Of a DNA stretch of 64,000 bases, positions 59,870 to 64,000 are shown piece after piece (positions within the stretch are counted from its first letter, which is position 1; each line of letters begins with the position of its first letter). Source of the DNA: Spirochaetota bacterium (GTDB lineage: Bacteria > Spirochaetota > Spirochaetia > Treponematales > Treponemataceae). Both the position numbers and the translations under genes were made by a program. Below the pieces are notes generated by a model. The model ran no database searches. It saw only the letters and a program-made list of their open reading frames with translations, and was not told the origin of the DNA. The stretch lies in the NCBI GenBank assembly GCA_023443865.1, contig JAEZST010000018.1:62001-126000 (forward strand). Reading direction: 5' to 3'.

Positions 59870-59927
59870 CTTCGCGGGCCTGGTCTTCGCTGGTCGGTCT
59901 TCGCGGGCCTGGCCTTCGCTGGCGGGC
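59870..59927. repeat. Imperfect 29-base tandem duplication
   Basis: Two units, beginning CTTCGCGGGCCTGG at 59870 and 59899, repeat with a 29-base period. Both halves contain CTTCGC. A GGGCCC-N9-GGGCCC hairpin follows at 59924-59944. No gene is present between the divergent ABC and plsC genes. Confidence 0.6.
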
Positions 59928-60048
59928 CCTCAATTGCCGGGCCCTTACCGGCAGTGCCTGAGAAGGCCGCGATCCCGTCGGGTTTTTTACCCGCTCCCGC
60001 TACCGCCGGACGCCGGTTTCGGTGTATGATAGGCGGGAAGGAAGAATC

Positions 60049-60777
60049 ATGCTAAAGACATTTTGGGCAATCGTCCGCTTTTTTTGGTATTTGGTGCTGT
60101 CTATGCCCCAATTGCGCGCGGTTAAGAAGCTGGAGCGCGAGGGAAAGATCGCAGAGCGGGACGAATGGGTAAACAAGGGGGTCCATGACTGGGCCCGGTA
60201 CGTGGTCGGCCTTGCCGGGGGCACCGTGGAAGTGCGCGGCGAGGATAACGTTCCCGAGGACACGGCCGTAGTCTTCATCGGCAACCATCAGGGCAACTTC
60301 GACATTCCCATCCTGCTCGGCTACCTGGCCAAGCAAAAGGCCTTTATCTCGAAGATCGAGATCCTCAAGGTTCCCCTTTTGAACCAGTGGATGCGCCTCA
60401 TGCAATGCACCTTTATCGACCGCAAGAGCCCCCGACAATCCGTGAAAGCCATGGCGGAGGCCGTGGAATCGGCTAAGAAGGGCTACTCGCTCGTGATCTT
60501 TCCCGAGGGAACCCGCAGCCGCGGCAAGCCCGTCGGCGAATTCAAGGCCGGCAGCTTCAAGCTCCCGGTCAAAGCCGGCGTTCCCATCGTTCCCGTCACC
60601 GTCGACGGCTCCTGGAAACTCTTCGAGGCCACGGGCCGCATGGCCAAAGGACATGTCGTCGTGACGGTGCACCCGCCCGTGCCCACCGCCAACCTTACGA
60701 AGGAAGAGGTCGCCGGCCTTCACGACCGCGTCCGCGACATCGTGGTCTCGGCGCTTCCCGCCGACATGCGGGGCTGA
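60049..60777 (+). CDS. plsC: 1-acyl-sn-glycerol-3-phosphate acyltransferase
   Basis: This 242-residue enzyme makes phosphatidic acid. NHQGNFD (near residue 87) is the HX4D-type catalytic motif, and FPEGTRSRG near 162 binds the glycerophosphate. A hydrophobic N-terminus (about 3-20) anchors it. GGAAGGAAG lies before the ATG at 60049, which is preferred to an upstream in-frame start. TATGAT at 60024-60029 may be its -10. Confidence 0.92.
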   Translation: MLKTFWAIVRFFWYLVLSMPQLRAVKKLEREGKIAERDEWVNKGVHDWARYVVGLAGGTVEVRGEDNVPEDTAVVFIGNHQGNFDIPILLGYLAKQKAFISKIEILKVPLLNQWMRLMQCTFIDRKSPRQSVKAMAEAVESAKKGYSLVIFPEGTRSRGKPVGEFKAGSFKLPVKAGVPIVPVTVDGSWKLFEATGRMAKGHVVVTVHPPVPTANLTKEEVAGLHDRVRDIVVSALPADMRG

Positions 60778-60820
60778 GCGGAAAGGGCGGCGCGCCGCGC
60801 GGCGAATCGGTTTCGCGCCG

Positions 60821-60836
60821 TGTGACGCCCCTCACA
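60821..60836. promoter_or_regulatory. Perfect Crp-type operator
   Basis: TGTGA-CGCCCC-TCACA is an exact symmetric match to the Crp consensus. It is 59 bases before the FliM/FliN-like gene, whose downstream partner encodes a Crp-family regulator. A TATCGT at 60871-60876 is the nearest -10 candidate. Confidence 0.75.
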
Positions 60837-60894
60837 GACGCGTTTCACCCGCTCGGGAAACGTTTGGCGGTATCGTATGGTTAAGGAGAAACCC

Positions 60895-62160
60895 ATGAAA
60901 CCATTTAGCGATAATTCCTGCGAACTGACCTTGGTGGCCGGGACCGCCTGGCTTTCCCGTTTCGAATTGGCGCGCCTCGCGCCCGGCTCGGTCGTCGTGA
61001 CCGACCGGGTGGCAGGTACGGGCTTTGAGCTTCGGCTGAACGGCGCGCGAATCGCCGACGCCGATACGCTCTTGGTGGAACTGCCGCCCGAGCCCGCTTC
61101 TGCCCCCCGCGCCGCGAGCCGGCCCGCCGCCCGCCTTACCGCCCGGATCGCCGCCTTCGCGCCGGCGCTCCTCCCGGAAATAGAGCCCGTTCGGGGCTCC
61201 GAGCTGACGGCATTGCTTCCCGTAACCGTTTGCTTCGGCGGCGCGCGGGTTCCGCTCGAGGCGCTCCGAGGCCTGGGCCGCATGAGCCTCGTCGAGCTCG
61301 GTATCGTGGCCGAGCGGGAACTTTCCGAGCGCGACGAAGCCGCCTGGAGGGCCGAGGCGACCCTTTCCGTCGCCGGCATGGAGGCCGCCCGGGGAACCGT
61401 CGCCGTTTCCGGCGAGTACATGGCCCTGGTAATCGACTCCCTCGCCCCCGGCTTTCCGCCCGCGTCCTTCGCCGACGCGCCCTTCGCTTCCACCGGCCGC
61501 ATAATCAGCGCCGGGAAAACCGCCGCCTCCGTCAAGCTTTACGATTTCTCGAAACCGGACTGCTTTACCCGGCGGCAGATCGATTCCCTCGCCGCCCTGC
61601 ACGAGAACGCGCTTCGCTCCCTCGCCCTGATTACCGGCGCCCTGCCCCCGGGCTTGCGCGTCAGCGGCGCGGACCAGCTCAATTTCACGGAGTACCTCGA
61701 GTCCCTCGCCCCGGGAGAACCGGTTCTTACCGCCCCCGCCACCGCCTCGGTTCGCCCCTATTTGGACGAGGCCAGCCGCCCGGAACGGCTGTTCCTCGCG
61801 GCCGGCCCGCTCGCGGCGGGCTATCCCGTCGAAACGGTAGAGGGATGGGCCCGCGACTCCCTTTCGCGCCCGGTGGGCGGCTCGATCCTGCTCGCAGGTC
61901 CCCTCGCGCGGGAATCCGCGTCGGCGGTGCTGGAAGCCCTGCGCCACGAATGGCAACGGTACGGCACGCTGAGCCCGCGTCCCGGCCCCGCGATCTCGCG
62001 CGGGGAAACCCCCGGCTATTCGGCGCGCGATTTCGCCCCCTTCTCGGGCGAATGGGAAATGGTCGCGATCGCGGTAATCGTCAGCGACAGGGGCCATGAA
62101 CTGACCGTCGCCTATCCCCTCCGCGTCCTCGAGCCCGTTCTCGCGGCCCTTGATTCATGA
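60895..62160 (+). CDS. FliM/FliN-like protein with permuted domain order (SpoA-SpoA-FliM middle)
   Basis: This 421-residue protein has a SpoA-like segment at about residues 7-62 and a clear SpoA (FliN/FliM C-terminal) domain at 107-182, with LPVTVCFGGARVPLEAL at its start and ARGTVAVSGEYMALVIDSL at its end. Residues 213-419 resemble the FliM middle domain: LYDFSKPDCFTRRQIDSL, VSGADQLNFTEYLESL and the closing AYPLRVLEPVLAAL. In FliM the middle domain precedes the SpoA domain, so the order is reversed here. The FliM CheY-binding N-terminus is missing. AAGGAG lies upstream of ATG 60895. It may be an accessory switch protein. Confidence 0.75.
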   Translation: MKPFSDNSCELTLVAGTAWLSRFELARLAPGSVVVTDRVAGTGFELRLNGARIADADTLLVELPPEPASAPRAASRPAARLTARIAAFAPALLPEIEPVRGSELTALLPVTVCFGGARVPLEALRGLGRMSLVELGIVAERELSERDEAAWRAEATLSVAGMEAARGTVAVSGEYMALVIDSLAPGFPPASFADAPFASTGRIISAGKTAASVKLYDFSKPDCFTRRQIDSLAALHENALRSLALITGALPPGLRVSGADQLNFTEYLESLAPGEPVLTAPATASVRPYLDEASRPERLFLAAGPLAAGYPVETVEGWARDSLSRPVGGSILLAGPLARESASAVLEALRHEWQRYGTLSPRPGPAISRGETPGYSARDFAPFSGEWEMVAIAVIVSDRGHELTVAYPLRVLEPVLAALDS

Positions 62161-62837
62161 GCGGCCCTGACCTCGAATCGCGGCTCGCCGCCCTGTTCCC
62201 GCGGACCGACGCCGTATCCTCCCCGGAAGCCCTCGCCCGCCTGCTTTCCCCCTACGGCGCCGCGCAGAGCCTCCGGCCGGGCCGCGCGTTCGCCTGGCAG
62301 GACGATCCGGTCGACCGGTGCGCCCTGGTGCTGTCGGGGCGCCTCCTTCCCTCGAAAAACCGCATCGGGGCCCTGCCCGTCGCGCTGCCGCCCATCGGCC
62401 CGGGCGGCTGGGCCTGCCTCGCAGAAACCGTCGCGAAGGCCGCCTCCCAGGCGGACTACCGGGCCGACCGCGAAAGCGAGCTCTTCGTCATTCCCGCCTA
62501 CAATCTGGCACTGCTCGAGCGAAAGCCTGAGTTCGCGCGCGCCCTCCCGTCGATCCTGGCCCGGGAGACCCTGATCCTGCACGGCTATCTCCTCGGCGGG
62601 GGAAACCGGGAACGGGTGATCGGCTGGCTCCTGTCGCGGCGGAAAACCCTCGGCGGAACCGAGAACCGCGCCGTATCGGCGACCCAGGCCGAAATCGCCG
62701 CGGACCTCGCCCTGACCCGCGAAACCGTGAATCGGCACCTTTCGCGCCTGGAGGCCGAGGGAATCCTCTCCACGGGCCGCTCGGAAATTCGTATCCCCGA
62801 CTGGTCCGCCCTGGAGGAGGCCCTTCGCGACGACTGA
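62157..62837 (+). CDS. Crp/Fnr-family transcriptional regulator
   Basis: This 226-residue protein has a cNMP-binding-like beta domain at about residues 20-110 and a C-terminal Crp-type helix-turn-helix, ATQAEIAADLALTRETVNRH, near 178. The cNMP phosphate-binding motif is not conserved, so the ligand may differ. ATG overlaps the stop of the FliM/FliN-like gene (ATGA). The Crp-type palindrome upstream of the pair suggests autoregulation. Confidence 0.88.
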   Translation: MSGPDLESRLAALFPRTDAVSSPEALARLLSPYGAAQSLRPGRAFAWQDDPVDRCALVLSGRLLPSKNRIGALPVALPPIGPGGWACLAETVAKAASQADYRADRESELFVIPAYNLALLERKPEFARALPSILARETLILHGYLLGGGNRERVIGWLLSRRKTLGGTENRAVSATQAEIAADLALTRETVNRHLSRLEAEGILSTGRSEIRIPDWSALEEALRDD

Positions 62838-62841
62838 CGGT

Positions 62842-62870
62842 TTGCCTATTCCCGCGTCGAGGTGTATATT
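62842..62870 (+). promoter_or_regulatory. Promoter of the pepF-like gene
   Basis: TTGCCT (62842-62847), 17 bases and TATATT (62865-62870) end nine bases before the ATG. No Shine-Dalgarno is present. Confidence 0.5.
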
Positions 62871-62879
62871 GAGCTCCTT

Positions 62880-64000
62880 ATGCACAACCTACCTGACCGC
62901 TCGACGGTCGACAAAAAATACCGATGGAACGACGAGGCGGTCTTCGCCGATTCCGCCGCCTGGAAACGGGAATACGAAGCCGTCTCCGCCCTCCTCCCGT
63001 CCCTCGCCGAGCGAGCGGGAACCCTGTCCGACGGCCCCGCGGCCCTCCTCGATTTTCTTATCCTGAACGAGCGGACCGAGGCCCGTGTGGAAACCCTCGC
63101 GTTTTACGCGACCATGCGGGGAGCCTGCGATTCGGGCGACGAAGAAGCCCAAAGCCTTTCCGGCCGTGCGGGCGCCCTCTCCGGCCGCTATGCCGAGGCC
63201 GTGGCCTTTCTCGAGCCAGAGCTGCTCGCCCTGGGCGAAGAAACCATCGCGGCCTGGAAGGCCGAGAACGGGGAGCTCGCGGCGTTCGGCCATTGGTTCG
63301 ACGACCTCTTCCGCCTGCGCTCCCACGTCCGTTCCGCCGAGGTAGAGGCCGTCCTGGGCGCCGCGCAGGAGGTTTTCGCGGGCGCCGCCTCGATCCACGA
63401 CATGCTGGTAGACTCCGACCTCCCCTTCGGCGACGCCCGCGATTCCGCCGGGAACGCGGTTCCGGTGGAGCAAAGCACCATCGATACCCTGCTCGGAAGC
63501 CCCGACCGCGCGCTCCGGAAATCCGCCTGGGAAAGCTACTGCGACGCGCACCTCGCCTTCGCCCCCAGCCTCGCGGCCTCCCTCGTGACCGACGTCAAGA
63601 AGGACTGCTTTCTCGCGCGCGCCCGGGGGTACGGCTCCAGTCTCGAGGCCGCCCTTTCGGCGGACAATATCCCCCTGGCGACCTTCGAAACCACCCTGGC
63701 CGTTTTCAAGAAAAACCGCCCGCTGTGGCACCGCTACTGGAAGGCCCGCGCGAAGGCCCTTGGCCTGAAGAAAATGTCTCATTGGGATATTTGGGCGCCC
63801 CTATCGAAGAATCCCCCGAAGGTTCCCTTCGAGACCGCCGTGGACTGGATCTGCGAAGCCCTCGCGCCCCTGGGCGAGCCGTACGCGGAGCGGCTCCGCA
63901 AGGGCTGTCTCGAGGAACGCTGGGTAGACGCGTATCCCACCAAGGGAAAAAGCCAGGGAGCCTTTAGCTACGGAAGCCGCTCGACCGCCCCCTATATCAT
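62880..64000 (+). CDS. Oligoendopeptidase F-like M3 metallopeptidase, N-terminal part
   Basis: The frame from ATG 62880 is open to the end of the window (373 codons). The chain is helical, with RWNDEAVFADSAAWKREYE near the start and YDFL-like substrate-binding helices, and it fits the PepF/M3B group through WESYCDAHLAFAPSLA and LSADNIPLATFETTLAVFKKN. The zinc motif HEXXH expected near residue 390 lies outside the window, so the assignment rests on the N-terminal half only. Confidence 0.8.
   Translation, partial: MHNLPDRSTVDKKYRWNDEAVFADSAAWKREYEAVSALLPSLAERAGTLSDGPAALLDFLILNERTEARVETLAFYATMRGACDSGDEEAQSLSGRAGALSGRYAEAVAFLEPELLALGEETIAAWKAENGELAAFGHWFDDLFRLRSHVRSAEVEAVLGAAQEVFAGAASIHDMLVDSDLPFGDARDSAGNAVPVEQSTIDTLLGSPDRALRKSAWESYCDAHLAFAPSLAASLVTDVKKDCFLARARGYGSSLEAALSADNIPLATFETTLAVFKKNRPLWHRYWKARAKALGLKKMSHWDIWAPLSKNPPKVPFETAVDWICEALAPLGEPYAERLRKGCLEERWVDAYPTKGKSQGAFSYGSRSTAPYI

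Overview
The window looks like a GC-rich chromosome segment from an anaerobic, motile spirochaete-like bacterium (probably Spirochaetota, Treponema-like; this is inference). Supporting traits are a complete Rnf ion-pumping complex, a chemoreceptor and a flagellar-switch-like protein, several exported HEAT or lipoprotein genes, a large OmpA protein with FlgD-type Ig repeats, an operon of def, fmt and a kinase-less PASTA protein, and a fused aroDE. There are no rRNA genes, no CRISPR array and no recognisable insertion sequence or prophage. One tRNA (Cys) was found.

Layout. 1-4594: the tail of an EAL protein and the OmpA/FlgD-Ig giant. 4595-7521: an NDH-2 dehydrogenase fused to a DoxX-like membrane region and coupled to a polyprenyl diphosphate synthase. 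7646-12691: rnfCDGEAB. 12700-14466: era and two small membrane proteins. 14525-19426 (minus strand): rpiA-aroDE and def-fmt-PASTA. 20203-23132: proABC. 23151-27537 (minus strand): a response regulator, trxB-nagZ-GNAT and a hypothetical gene. 27630-28010: a repeat array around tRNA-Cys. 28073-33630: an orange-protein (ORP)-like gene set with a sigma54 activator and divergent sigma54 promoters. 33683-35209: tyrS behind a Tyr-codon attenuator. 35333-37910: an aldo/keto reductase divergent from a MocR regulator. 38169-42194: an XRE regulator, a lipoprotein, a HEAT protein and a second aldo/keto reductase. 42223-45924: a C_GCAxxG_C_C protein, metF and metE. 46089-50993: an SPFH protein with vault-like repeats, an orphan membrane protein and a LysR regulator. 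51129-59807: a phosphoesterase, a chemoreceptor, a patatin-barrel protein, a PfkB kinase and an ABC exporter. 60049-64000: plsC, a FliM/FliN-like protein with permuted domains, a Crp-family regulator and the start of pepF.

Working together. Rnf, NDH-2 with the prenyl synthase, TrxB and the NifX/MinD proteins outline an anaerobic redox lifestyle. proABC, metEF, aroDE and tyrS cover amino-acid synthesis and charging.

Most notable points: (i) many genes start 5-7 bases after a TANNNT -10 box preceded by a TTGNNN-like -35 box and lack a Shine-Dalgarno sequence, which suggests widespread leaderless transcription; (ii) the tyrS leader has five Tyr codons out of six, a terminator and a competing antiterminator; (iii) the FliM-like protein has its SpoA domains in front of the FliM middle domain; (iv) repeat modules closed by GGCGCCG/CGGCGCC arms, the same arms as the acceptor stem of the tRNA-Cys they surround; (v) the ORP-like locus carries a recurring TTGC-N6-GC motif near its promoters. 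All assignments come from reading the sequence; no database search or folding program was run.
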